Source: JAGXLC01 sp046545795 (lineage in GTDB: Bacteria; Bacteroidota; Bacteroidia; Bacteroidales; UBA12077). From it: DNA of 18,241 nucleotides. Position numbers and translations under genes: made by a program. This document shows, piece after piece, positions 7,836 through 15,855 of the stretch. The notes beneath the pieces are model-generated. The model did no database searches. It was not told the origin of the DNA and saw nothing but the letters and a program-made list of their open reading frames with translations. Numbering within the stretch: position 1 is the stretch's first letter; the number at the start of each line of letters is the position of its first letter. The DNA is taken from contig JBKGZD010000039.1 of assembly GCA_046545795.1 (NCBI GenBank), forward strand, positions 1 through 18,241. Direction: 5' to 3'.

Positions 7836-8618
7836 ATGGAGCATAAGTTCTATAAATACCAGGGTGCGGGCAATGATTTTATTTTGCTGGATAACCGGGA
7901 TTCATCTTTCCGGGAAGATACCGCTTATATCAGTAATCTTTGTGACAGACGATTTGGCATAGGGGCTGACGGATTAATGCTTCTTGAAAATTCAGAAGAG
8001 GCTGATTTTTATATGCGATATTTTAATTCAGACGGGAAAGAGAGTACGATGTGCGGCAATGGAGGAAGATGTATTGTAGCCTTTGCAAGAAAGCTGGGTA
8101 TCATAGAAAAAGATACTGTTTTTAAAGCTGTAGATGGACTGCATAAAGCTAAAATATTGGACACAAGAATAGTCTCCCTCCAGATGCAGAATATTGATTC
8201 TTTTTCTAAGTATAACAATGATTATTTTCTTGATACAGGTTCTCCCCATTATGTAACTTTTGTGGATGATATCAGAGTTACCAGGGTATATGAGAGAGGG
8301 AAAAAGATCAGAGAGGATGAAGAAATAGCGCCTGAAGGAACAAATGTGAATTTTGTACAAATTGACGGAGAAGGAAAAATTTCATTAAGAACCTACGAGA
8401 GAGGAGTTGAAAATGAAACATTTGCATGTGGCACCGGGGCAGTAGCTTCTGCTGTATGCACTTACCTGAAAACAAAATCTGACAAAACTTCATACCTTAT
8501 TAATGTAGTTGGAGGAAAATTAATTGTCGATTTTGAAGTGACCGGCGAAAAACATTTCCGGAATATATGGCTGACGGGTATGGCTGAATATGTGTTTGAA
8601 GGGACAATTGAGTTATGA
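7836..8618 (+). CDS. dapF: Diaminopimelate epimerase
   Basis: Converts LL-diaminopimelate to the meso form, the last step before lysine and the cross-linking residue of peptidoglycan. It is cytosolic and cofactor-independent. Length (260 aa) is typical. The two catalytic cysteines sit in MCGNGGRC (Cys73) and ACGTGA (Cys198). The N-terminal YQGAGNDF (8-15), GSPHYV (135-140) and ERGVENETFACGTG (188-201) are family signatures. The start is well placed because the YKYQGAGNDF motif follows at once. It is transcribed alone between a long AT-rich leader region and convergent uvrB; no other lysine pathway gene is next to it. A hairpin overlaps its stop codon. Confidence 0.97.
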   Translation: MEHKFYKYQGAGNDFILLDNRDSSFREDTAYISNLCDRRFGIGADGLMLLENSEEADFYMRYFNSDGKESTMCGNGGRCIVAFARKLGIIEKDTVFKAVDGLHKAKILDTRIVSLQMQNIDSFSKYNNDYFLDTGSPHYVTFVDDIRVTRVYERGKKIREDEEIAPEGTNVNFVQIDGEGKISLRTYERGVENETFACGTGAVASAVCTYLKTKSDKTSYLINVVGGKLIVDFEVTGEKHFRNIWLTGMAEYVFEGTIEL

Positions 8619-8628
8619 ATAATTGTCC
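8602..8628 (+). terminator. Possible terminator overlapping the dapF stop
   Basis: GGACAATT (8602-8609) pairs perfectly with AATTGTCC (8621-8628); the dapF TGA at 8616-8618 lies in the 11-nt loop. A loosely T-rich stretch follows. Only 29 bp separate dapF from convergent uvrB, so this is the only visible candidate stop signal. Confidence 0.45.
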
Positions 8629-8647
8629 ACAGAATTCTTTTAAATTT

Positions 8648-10672
8648 TTATTTTGTGATTTCTTTTAATCTTTCCTGTAAGGCGTACATTTCGTCGCGCA
8701 GCCTGGTTGCTTCTTTAAAATCTAAATTTGCTGCGGCCTTTTCCATAGCTTTTTTGTTTTTCTCAATGGCTTTTTCCAATGCGCTTTTTCCCATATATTG
8801 AACCACAGGATCTGCAGCAACATCAATTTTTTCGGGTTCAGTATAGCTTTTTCCACTCCTCTTTCCGATTTTTTCTCTATAATCACCCATTACCGACCTT
8901 GAAGCTTTTATAATTTGCTGAGGTTTGATGTTATGTTTTTCATTGTATTTCAGTTGTTTTTCTCTTCTCCTGTTTGTTTCGTCTATGGTTTTTTGCATTG
9001 AATTGGTAATTCTCTCCGCGTACATAATTACTTTTCCTTCGAGGTTCCTGGCAGCTCTACCTGCAGTTTGTGTCAATGATACTGTTGAACGGAGAAATCC
9101 TTCTTTGTCTGCATCGAGAATTGCTACCAATGAAACCTCTGGTAAGTCCAGTCCTTCCCTTAAGAGGTTTACTCCGATCAGCACATCAAATTCTCCACTT
9201 CTCAGTCCATCCATAATTTCAACTCTTTCAAGCGTGTCAATGTCAGAATGAATATAGCGGCATTTTATTTTGTATTGAGAAAGGTATTTGGTGAGCTCTT
9301 CGGCCATTCTTTTTGTAAGAGTAGTAACCAGTACTCGTTGTTTTTTTTCTATCCTTTTGTTAATCTCTTCCATCAGGTCATCTACCTGGTTAAGTGTTGG
9401 TCTTACTTCAATTTCAGGATCCAGCAAACCTGTAGGCCGGATTACCTGGTCTACCACTACACCACTAGTTTGTTTTAGCTCATACGCAGAAGGAGTAGCG
9501 CTAACATAAATTACCTGGTTAATCAAATGAGTAAACTCTTCAAACTTTAAAGGTCTGTTATCCACTGCGGCGGGTAATCTGAAGCCATATTCGACCAATG
9601 TTTTCTTACGTGAATAATCCCCTCCATACATTGCATGTATTTGAGGAATGGTTACATGGCTTTCATCTATTACGGTGATAAAGTCTTTTGGAAAATAATC
9701 CAGCAGGCAGAATGGTCTTGAACCTGGAGACCTGCCATCAAAATATCTACTGTAATTCTCAATTCCAGGGCAATAACCTAACTCTTTAATCATCTCCAAA
9801 TCATACTCTACCCTCTGTTTAATTCGTTTGGCTTCCATGTTTCTCCCCTGGTCTTTGAAGAATTGTATTTGTTCATTTAAATCCAGTTGTATTTGCTTGA
9901 TGGCGCTTTGCATTCTTTCTTTGGTGGTTACAAAAATATTCGCCGGATATATTGTTACGTATTCATGCTCTTCAATCGTATTGTTGTTATAAGGATCAAA
10001 TGATTCAATTTCGTCAATTTCGTCTCCCCAAAAGCTCAGTCGATAGGCTATATCAGAATATGCCAGGAAAATGTCTACAGTATCTCCTTTAACCCTGAAA
10101 TTTCCTGGTTTAAACTCCAACTCACTACGTGAGTAGAGACTATCAACAAGTTTCCGTAGAAAACTATTTCTGTCTATTGTCTGTCCCCTTTTTACTTCTA
10201 TTGTGTTTGCATAGAAATCATCCGGGTTTCCGATCCCGTAGAGGCATGAAACAGAAGAAACCACTATGACATCATTTCTGCCGGACAGAAGAGAAGAGGT
10301 AGCGCTCAATCTCAGTTTTTCAATTTCTTCATTGATAGACAGATCTTTTTCAATATAAGTATCAGTAACAGGTAGGTAGGCTTCTGGCTGGTAGTAATCA
10401 TAGTATGAGACAAAATATTCTACAGCATTTTCCGGGAAAAATTCCTTAAATTCACCGTAAAGCTGTGCTGCCAAAGTTTTATTATGGCTCAGTACCAGTA
10501 CAGGCCGGTTAATTTTTTTAATAACATTGGCAATAGTGAAAGTTTTTCCTGAACCTGTAACTCCCAGTAAAGTCTGGTGCCTGTCCCCTCTTCGGAGTCC
10601 TTCGGTGAGCTGCTTTATTGCTTCAGGCTGATCCCCTGTAGGAACATATTTTGATGTTAATTTATATTCCAT
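8648..10672 (-). CDS. uvrB: Excinuclease ABC subunit UvrB
   Basis: Damage-verifying helicase-like subunit of nucleotide excision repair, which receives DNA from UvrA and recruits UvrC. Full length (674 aa). The Walker A motif GVTGSGKT (37-44), the DNA-wedging beta-hairpin YYDYYQPEAYLP (90-101), the DEAD-box-like DESH (336-339) and the helicase motif QTAGRAARN in the C-terminal RecA-like half are intact. The C-terminal UVR domain (about 632-667, LDFKEATRLRDEMYALQERL) provides the UvrA/UvrC contact. It converges with dapF and diverges from the pseudouridine synthase gene. A weak -7-like TTATTTTG (10708-10715, minus strand) lacks a TTG partner, so I do not call a promoter. Confidence 0.98.
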   Translation of the reverse strand: MEYKLTSKYVPTGDQPEAIKQLTEGLRRGDRHQTLLGVTGSGKTFTIANVIKKINRPVLVLSHNKTLAAQLYGEFKEFFPENAVEYFVSYYDYYQPEAYLPVTDTYIEKDLSINEEIEKLRLSATSSLLSGRNDVIVVSSVSCLYGIGNPDDFYANTIEVKRGQTIDRNSFLRKLVDSLYSRSELEFKPGNFRVKGDTVDIFLAYSDIAYRLSFWGDEIDEIESFDPYNNNTIEEHEYVTIYPANIFVTTKERMQSAIKQIQLDLNEQIQFFKDQGRNMEAKRIKQRVEYDLEMIKELGYCPGIENYSRYFDGRSPGSRPFCLLDYFPKDFITVIDESHVTIPQIHAMYGGDYSRKKTLVEYGFRLPAAVDNRPLKFEEFTHLINQVIYVSATPSAYELKQTSGVVVDQVIRPTGLLDPEIEVRPTLNQVDDLMEEINKRIEKKQRVLVTTLTKRMAEELTKYLSQYKIKCRYIHSDIDTLERVEIMDGLRSGEFDVLIGVNLLREGLDLPEVSLVAILDADKEGFLRSTVSLTQTAGRAARNLEGKVIMYAERITNSMQKTIDETNRRREKQLKYNEKHNIKPQQIIKASRSVMGDYREKIGKRSGKSYTEPEKIDVAADPVVQYMGKSALEKAIEKNKKAMEKAAANLDFKEATRLRDEMYALQERLKEITK

Positions 10673-10845
10673 TATTGTAGTTATTGCCTTTTATATTTTA
10701 TGTTAATCAAAATAAACGAAAATGTTTTTTTCTGCGTATTTATATAGAATGATTAAGAAATATTTTTATCGTTTTTTCTGTAATTTACTGATGTATAGCA
10801 ACTTAAAAAGTATATTTATTTTTTATAATTGGTTGAGGCGCTAAC

Positions 10846-10879
10846 TTGATTCATTCACCTTCATTATTTTATACTTTTG
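10846..10879 (+). promoter_or_regulatory. Bacteroidota-type promoter of the pseudouridine synthase gene
   Basis: TTG (10846-10848) and TACTTTTG (10872-10879) match the -33/-7 consensus, with a 23-bp spacer at the long end of the accepted range. The predicted leader before the ATG at 10905 is about 20 nt. Confidence 0.55.
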
Positions 10880-10904
10880 TAGTGTTTTACAATAATTTAT
10901 CACT

Positions 10905-11735
10905 ATGGAAAAGGGAAGAAAGAAAAATCAAAACAGAGGCCGCAAGGATGCAAGAATAAATCCGAAAACTGACTCAAAAAAGCCTGTGAATAAGTCTGGA
11001 AATTATAAGGGCAAAGATGAAAAAATACGTTTGAATAAATTTATAGCCAATAGTGGGATATGTTCCAGGCGAGAGGCTGACGATTTAATAAAAAATGGTT
11101 TAATTACAGTGAATGGGGAGAAAGTAACTGAATTGGGAGCCAAAGTTAATCCCGGGGATGATGTACGCTATAAAAATCAAAAGTTGAAAAGCGAGAAGCC
11201 TGTCTATATTTTGCTGAATAAGCCAAAAGATGTTGTGACAACCTTAAGTGACGAAAAAGACAGGCGTACTGTTATAGATATTGTGAAAAATGCATGTCCA
11301 CAGCGGGTATATCCGGTAGGCAGACTCGACCGCAACACTACAGGAGTTTTGCTTTTAACAAATGATGGTGAACTGGCTAAGCGACTAACGCATCCTAAAT
11401 ACAAAAAACGGAAGATATACCATGTAGTGCTGGATAAACCGGTTGTGAAAAGAGATATGGACGAGATGGTTAAAGGTATTGAACTTGAAGATGGAGTGAT
11501 TGCTGCTGACACTGTAAGTTATCCCGAAGAAGAAGACAAAACACAGGTGGGTATTGAAATTCATAGCGGTCAAAATCGTGTGGTCAGAAGAATATTTGAA
11601 ACATTAGGTTATAAAGTCAAAAAATTAGACAGAGTTTATTTTGCAGGTCTTACAAAGAAAAATTTACAACGCGGCAAATGGAGATTTTTGACAGAAAAAG
11701 AAATCAATAAATTGAAAATGAACGCCTTTTCATAA
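10905..11735 (+). CDS. 23S/16S rRNA pseudouridine synthase, RluB/RsuA family
   Basis: Isomerises a specific uridine in rRNA to pseudouridine. A basic, disordered N-terminal tail (1-38, rich in K, R and N) precedes an S4 RNA-binding domain (about 41-88, with RLNKFIANSGICSRREAD). The catalytic domain has its active-site Asp142 in GRLDRNTTGVLLLTNDG (139-155) and the closing motif GQNRVVRRIFETLGY. The arrangement suits RluB (23S helix 89 region), but RsuA, RluE and RluF share it, so the target base is not certain. It has its own promoter. The DUF5686 gene starts 17 bp downstream and is probably co-transcribed. Confidence 0.93.
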   Translation: MEKGRKKNQNRGRKDARINPKTDSKKPVNKSGNYKGKDEKIRLNKFIANSGICSRREADDLIKNGLITVNGEKVTELGAKVNPGDDVRYKNQKLKSEKPVYILLNKPKDVVTTLSDEKDRRTVIDIVKNACPQRVYPVGRLDRNTTGVLLLTNDGELAKRLTHPKYKKRKIYHVVLDKPVVKRDMDEMVKGIELEDGVIAADTVSYPEEEDKTQVGIEIHSGQNRVVRRIFETLGYKVKKLDRVYFAGLTKKNLQRGKWRFLTEKEINKLKMNAFS

Positions 11736-11752
11736 TCGGTGAAAATTTAATA

Positions 11753-13312
11753 ATGAAACTCAGGTATTTATTCTATATCAGTAAGACCAGGCAAACTGAA
11801 CTATTCCTATTGAAATTTGCGGCAACTGCTTTGTTTTTAATATTATCTTTATCAGCATTGTCACAGGAATATACTTTAAAAGGGAGGGTAATTGACAAAA
11901 AGACTAAAGAACCACTCGCATTTGTTAATGGAAAGAACTTTGATGGCCGAACTTATATCAGAGATATTGAAATAAATCCTTCGATAGATCCCGCTTTTTT
12001 CGACAAATTACAAGTGGAAATACCGGATAGTGCATACAAGAAATCGCAGGAATTTTGGACTCAGCATCGTAGTCAGCAATTATCAGAGAAGGAAAGAAGG
12101 ACGTACGAGATGATTGACAGCCTTGGAGAGGCAAACAATTTTGATAATAAACTGAAATTTGTGCGTATGGCCACAACAGGCTATTACCCTTATCGTTTTT
12201 TAGATATCGATTACAGTAAACTTTTGTCGTATAATCAATATGAAGGTTTACGAATTGGTTTTGGAGCCAAAACCAACAATGAAATCTCACCCTGGTACTC
12301 AATCGGTGGATATGGGGCATATGGATTTAAAGATAAAGAATTTAAATATGGGGGAGAGCTGCAATTCTTTTTTGATGAGACCAAAGAATCAAAATTGAAG
12401 TTTTCTTACCAGGATGATGTTACTGAATTGGGTAGTTATCAATTTTTAATGGACCATAACTTCAGCTCAACAGAAATTTTCAGGGATTACCTGGTAGAAG
12501 CTATGAATCCACAAATAAAGCTGGAGGCTGGTTTCACATTTCGTCTGTTGAAGTATCTCAAAGTTAAAGCTTTTGTTAATCAATACAAGGTACAAGCAGA
12601 TGAACAGTATATTTATTCTAATGGTGAGAAGGATTATGCCGGGAACTTCTATTTTTCTGATGCTGGTATCAAGTTGAAATATGCTTATAATGAAAAATTG
12701 ATTAAAACTCCCTGGGGGTTGATTTCAGAGGGGACAGATTATCCTGTTTTTTATGCAAATATAACCCAGGGGAATGGATGGTTTGGAGGCGAATTTAATA
12801 ACCTCCGGCTGGAAGGGAGATTGTCAGAAACGTTTACAACAAAAAACCTGGGGACAACACACATTAACCTGATGGGAGGATATGCTACAGGGGAAGTTCC
12901 TGTTTTTAATATGTACAATGGCAACGGTAGCTTCACTTCTGATTTTGCTTTGCAAATCGATAATTCATTTGCTACAATGCAGTTAAATGAATTTTTTGCA
13001 CAGCGATTTGTATCCGCATTTTTCAGACAGGATTTCGGCTCATTATTGTTTCGGTCAGGGACATTTCGGCCGGGGATTTCTTTAGTGTCTAATATGGGAT
13101 GGGGTTGGCTTCCCGGTAAAGAGAAGCATGAAGGAATACCAATGGAGGGTTTTGATAAGGGATATTTTGAATCAGGCCTCCTGCTGGATAATTTATTTTC
13201 TGCAAACTTCTTTAGCTATGGCCTTGGAGTATATTACAGGTATGGGCCATATTCTTTTTCAAAACCTGCCGACAATTTTGCGTATAAATTATCTGTCCGT
13301 ATTAACCTTTAG
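11753..13312 (+). CDS. Internally shortened DUF5686 outer-membrane protein
   Basis: It starts with a signal peptide (hydrophobic core about 20-36, cleavage near ALSQ at 35-38). The opening strand of a CarboxypepD_reg-like domain follows (KGRVIDKKTKEPLAFVN, about 43-59). At residue 60 it jumps directly to a segment that in DUF5686 proteins normally lies several hundred residues later (GRTYIRDIEINP). From there it follows the family: YKKSQEFWTQHR, a DSLGEANNFD segment, YEGLRIGFGAKTNNEISPW, YGFKDKEFKYGG and C-terminal beta-barrel-like strands ending in SVRINL. Family members are usually about 800 aa or more; this one is 519, with the reading frame kept. Its function is unknown; outer-membrane location is inferred. 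It may be a functional variant, a decaying paralog or an assembly error. It is probably co-transcribed with the upstream pseudouridine synthase gene. Confidence 0.75.
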   Translation: MKLRYLFYISKTRQTELFLLKFAATALFLILSLSALSQEYTLKGRVIDKKTKEPLAFVNGKNFDGRTYIRDIEINPSIDPAFFDKLQVEIPDSAYKKSQEFWTQHRSQQLSEKERRTYEMIDSLGEANNFDNKLKFVRMATTGYYPYRFLDIDYSKLLSYNQYEGLRIGFGAKTNNEISPWYSIGGYGAYGFKDKEFKYGGELQFFFDETKESKLKFSYQDDVTELGSYQFLMDHNFSSTEIFRDYLVEAMNPQIKLEAGFTFRLLKYLKVKAFVNQYKVQADEQYIYSNGEKDYAGNFYFSDAGIKLKYAYNEKLIKTPWGLISEGTDYPVFYANITQGNGWFGGEFNNLRLEGRLSETFTTKNLGTTHINLMGGYATGEVPVFNMYNGNGSFTSDFALQIDNSFATMQLNEFFAQRFVSAFFRQDFGSLLFRSGTFRPGISLVSNMGWGWLPGKEKHEGIPMEGFDKGYFESGLLLDNLFSANFFSYGLGVYYRYGPYSFSKPADNFAYKLSVRINL

Positions 13313-13324
13313 CAGTGTATAATC

Positions 13325-14497
13325 TCAGGGACGCTTCATAACCCTGAAACCATTTCTGTTACTGCTTTCTGAAGCCTTTAGCTTTTTGTTTAATTCAATG
13401 TTTGCTTCAGAAGCGGAAGTGTTCCAGTTGCCTCCTTTATGTATTTTTGTATCTCTCTGATGATTGGAAACAGGATTGATTAGCGTGTCTTCATCTCCCG
13501 GGTATGGATCATCGGCATACCAGTCAAAGCACCATTCAGAAGCATTGCCAAGAATATCGTAGAGACCATTTGGATTCGCTGCTTTTGTACCTGGCTGATG
13601 TATACGGTTATCAGAGTTGCCTGCATACCATGCATGATCATCTAAGTTATAACTGTTTTCACTGAAAAACTCCGGGTCTGCAGCTAAATACCATTCTGCC
13701 TGCGACGGGAGCCTTCCTCCTGCCCATTGACAGTAGCTATTAGCACCATGCCACGTTACATTAGTTACAGGCATATCTTCATATCCATCCACCGGCGCAA
13801 ATATCCCGTCATTATAAGTAATATTTGCAGTATCACTTAGGTAGATATATTTGATGTTTCCATAAAACCCTTTATTGTTTGCTTCTATATCATTAAGAAA
13901 TTCAGCGTATTGTTGGGTAGTTATCTCGTATTTTGAAATTTGAAATTCATCCAGGGTGATGGTTTTATCTTTATAAGTAAATGTTTCTCCGGGTATTGTT
14001 TCAAATTCCAGGTCAGAAGGACTTGTTTCCGCGAGTGTTATATCGAGAGTAACCGATTCCTCCAGGGAAAGTAAAGACGAATCCGGCTCTTCTTCATCTT
14101 CAATATAATCTCTTGCTCCGAAGAAGTTCCAGTCTTTACCCTGGGGACTATTGTCATAATACTCCACGTTAATGCTTATCGTATGACTTCCCTCATTGTA
14201 TTGCTCTGTTTCCAGGAAATATTTTATTGTGCTTACTTTTCCTTCTTTGACATCTATGATTGAATCATTAATAGCTAACTCTACTGTTTCTATCTTTCTG
14301 TATTCCGTAAAACCTTTCAATTGGGCAACAACCTGAACTTCAGCTCCATGAAATATTTGTTGTTCGTTTTGCGGATATTGAAAAATAATTTTGGGAGTTA
14401 TGTTCGTTTCTTCCTCCATCTCACAAGAAAAAAAAGTTATTATAAACAAAGCTGTCAGGGCTTTTGAGAAACTGCTGAATTTTTTGAGTTGAATCAT
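13325..14497 (-). CDS. SUMF1/FGE-fold lipoprotein with N-terminal Ig-like domain
   Basis: Lipoprotein signal peptide with lipobox FFSC, acylated Cys25, followed at once by acidic EMEEE. Such an acidic tail after the Cys acts as a surface-export signal in several Bacteroidota. Residues about 31-155 look like a beta-sandwich domain (PQNEQQIFHGAEVQVVAQL, VELAINDS). A formylglycine-generating-enzyme-like domain (about 165-390) follows: YEITTQQYAEFLN, PVTNVTWHGANSYCQWAGGRLPSQAEW (split here as one segment), GLYDILGNASEWCFDWY, HKGGNWN and a GFRVMK end. The C-terminal part after GGNWN has no cysteine, so the Cys pair of true sulfatase-activating FGE is absent. It is therefore likely a binding or structural protein, as the FGE-like gliding proteins GldJ and GldK are. 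The substrate is unknown. It converges with the DUF5686 gene 12 bp away. Confidence 0.85.
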   Translation of the reverse strand: MIQLKKFSSFSKALTALFIITFFSCEMEEETNITPKIIFQYPQNEQQIFHGAEVQVVAQLKGFTEYRKIETVELAINDSIIDVKEGKVSTIKYFLETEQYNEGSHTISINVEYYDNSPQGKDWNFFGARDYIEDEEEPDSSLLSLEESVTLDITLAETSPSDLEFETIPGETFTYKDKTITLDEFQISKYEITTQQYAEFLNDIEANNKGFYGNIKYIYLSDTANITYNDGIFAPVDGYEDMPVTNVTWHGANSYCQWAGGRLPSQAEWYLAADPEFFSENSYNLDDHAWYAGNSDNRIHQPGTKAANPNGLYDILGNASEWCFDWYADDPYPGDEDTLINPVSNHQRDTKIHKGGNWNTSASEANIELNKKLKASESSNRNGFRVMKRP

Positions 14498-14517
14498 TCT
14501 TTTAAATTTTTGTTAGA

Positions 14518-14537
14518 ATTGTATGATGCAATACAAT
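14518..14537. promoter_or_regulatory. Inverted repeat upstream of the SUMF1-fold lipoprotein gene
   Basis: ATTGTAT (14518-14524) and ATACAAT (14531-14537) form perfect 7-bp arms around 6 bp, 20 bp before the lipoprotein start on the minus strand. The place suits an operator or a leader hairpin. No TAnnTTTG box was found nearby. Confidence 0.3.
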
Positions 14538-14554
14538 CATAGTGCTAATATAAA

Positions 14555-14619
14555 AAAAGGATGTCTGAAAAGCTAACCTTTTACATCATTTGTTAGGTTA
14601 GCATTTCAGACATCCTTTT
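14555..14619 (-). terminator. Very long terminator hairpin after dnaJ
   Basis: The stem has 16 outer base pairs or more (14555-14570 with 14604-14619), one A-A mismatch (14571/14603) and 7 inner pairs, GCTAACC (14572-14578) with GGTTAGC (14596-14602). The loop is 17 nt. On the minus strand it ends in a run of seven T's. It lies 22 bp past the dnaJ stop and separates dnaJ from the lipoprotein gene. Confidence 0.93.
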
Positions 14620-14641
14620 ATTCTGTAATAATTCTGCTTAT

Positions 14642-15829
14642 TTATTCAAAGAAAGCTTTCATTTTTTCAAAGAAGCTTTTATCTGTTTTTGAAGGATTGG
14701 GCTTGAAATTGGTTGAATTCTCCAGTTGCTCCATTATTTTCTTTTCTTCTTTTGACAATTCTTTTGGAACCCATACATTGATGTTAACCAGTAAGTCTCC
14801 TTTGCCATAACCATTGACTTCCGGCAGCCCTTTTCCTTTTAACCGGAGAATTTTTCCGGGTTGAGTTCCAGGCTCTATTTTAATTTTCACTTTTCCCTCA
14901 ATTGTTGGCACTTCAGCCGGTCCGCCTAAAGCGGCTTTTGGGAAACTTATATAGAGGCCATAGATAAGATCATTCCCATCTCTTATAAGGTCAGGATGTT
15001 TTTCTTCTTCAATAAGAACTATCAAATCTCCATTAACGCCACCTCTGCGTGCTGCATTTCCTTTGCCGCTTACGGAGAGTTGCATACCTTCTGCCACTCC
15101 TGGTGGTATATTCAATGAAACTACCTCTGAACCTTTTACAATGCCTTCGCCGTTGCATTTGGAGCATTTGTTGGAAATAATTCTTCCTTCACCCCCACAA
15201 GTAGGACATGTTGATGTTGATTGCATCTGCCCCAGAAATGTGTTGGTTACTCTTGTTACTTGTCCTGTACCTCTGCAGGTGTCACAAGTACTGTAACCTG
15301 AAGATGCTCCTTTTTCTGCACCTGTTCCATTACAGGCATCACATGGGACATATTTATTTACTTTTATTTTTTTATTGACTCCGTGAGCAATTTCTTCGAG
15401 GGTTAATTTAACTTTGACACGCAGATTTGAACCCCTGCTTGTTCTTCTGCCTCGTTGTCCTGTGCCCCGGAAGCCTCCGAAATCTCCAAATCCGCCGAAA
15501 GCACTTCCAAAGCCACCACCAAAAATATCTCCGAATTGTTCAAAAATATCTTCAATGGTCATTCCACCACCAAAGCCGCCAGCACCTGCACCTGCTGAAT
15601 CTTTAACACCAGCGTGTCCAAAACGGTCATATTTGTTACGTTTATCGGGATTACCAAGAACTTCGTAAGCTTCGGCTGCTTCTTTAAATTTTTTCTCTGC
15701 TTCTTTGTCACCCGGATTTTTATCCGGATGATATTTTAAAGCCATTTTTCTGTATGCCTTCTTAATTTCATCTTGTGATGCATCTTTCGAAACTCCGAGT
15801 ATTTCGTAATAATCTTTCTGCGTTGCCAT
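14642..15829 (-). CDS. dnaJ: Chaperone DnaJ (Hsp40)
   Basis: Class I J-protein that delivers unfolded proteins to DnaK and stimulates its ATPase. The J domain (about 5-70) has the essential HPD at 34-36. A Gly/Phe-rich linker (about 79-125) follows. The zinc-binding domain has four CxxCxGxG repeats starting at Cys163, Cys182, Cys208 and Cys222, all intact. The C-terminal substrate-binding domains run from about 235 to 370, with a short charged tail. The length (395 aa) is slightly above the E. coli protein. It lies 26 bp downstream of grpE on the same strand, so the two form an operon closed by a strong terminator. Confidence 0.98.
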   Translation of the reverse strand: MATQKDYYEILGVSKDASQDEIKKAYRKMALKYHPDKNPGDKEAEKKFKEAAEAYEVLGNPDKRNKYDRFGHAGVKDSAGAGAGGFGGGMTIEDIFEQFGDIFGGGFGSAFGGFGDFGGFRGTGQRGRRTSRGSNLRVKVKLTLEEIAHGVNKKIKVNKYVPCDACNGTGAEKGASSGYSTCDTCRGTGQVTRVTNTFLGQMQSTSTCPTCGGEGRIISNKCSKCNGEGIVKGSEVVSLNIPPGVAEGMQLSVSGKGNAARRGGVNGDLIVLIEEEKHPDLIRDGNDLIYGLYISFPKAALGGPAEVPTIEGKVKIKIEPGTQPGKILRLKGKGLPEVNGYGKGDLLVNINVWVPKELSKEEKKIMEQLENSTNFKPNPSKTDKSFFEKMKAFFE

Positions 15830-15855
15830 AAATTAGTTTTTGTTTTTGGCTGGTC

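Noticed and set aside
10708..10715. TTATTTTG on the minus strand as a uvrB promoter -7 box
   Set aside because: One mismatch to TAnnTTTG and no TTG at a fitting distance.
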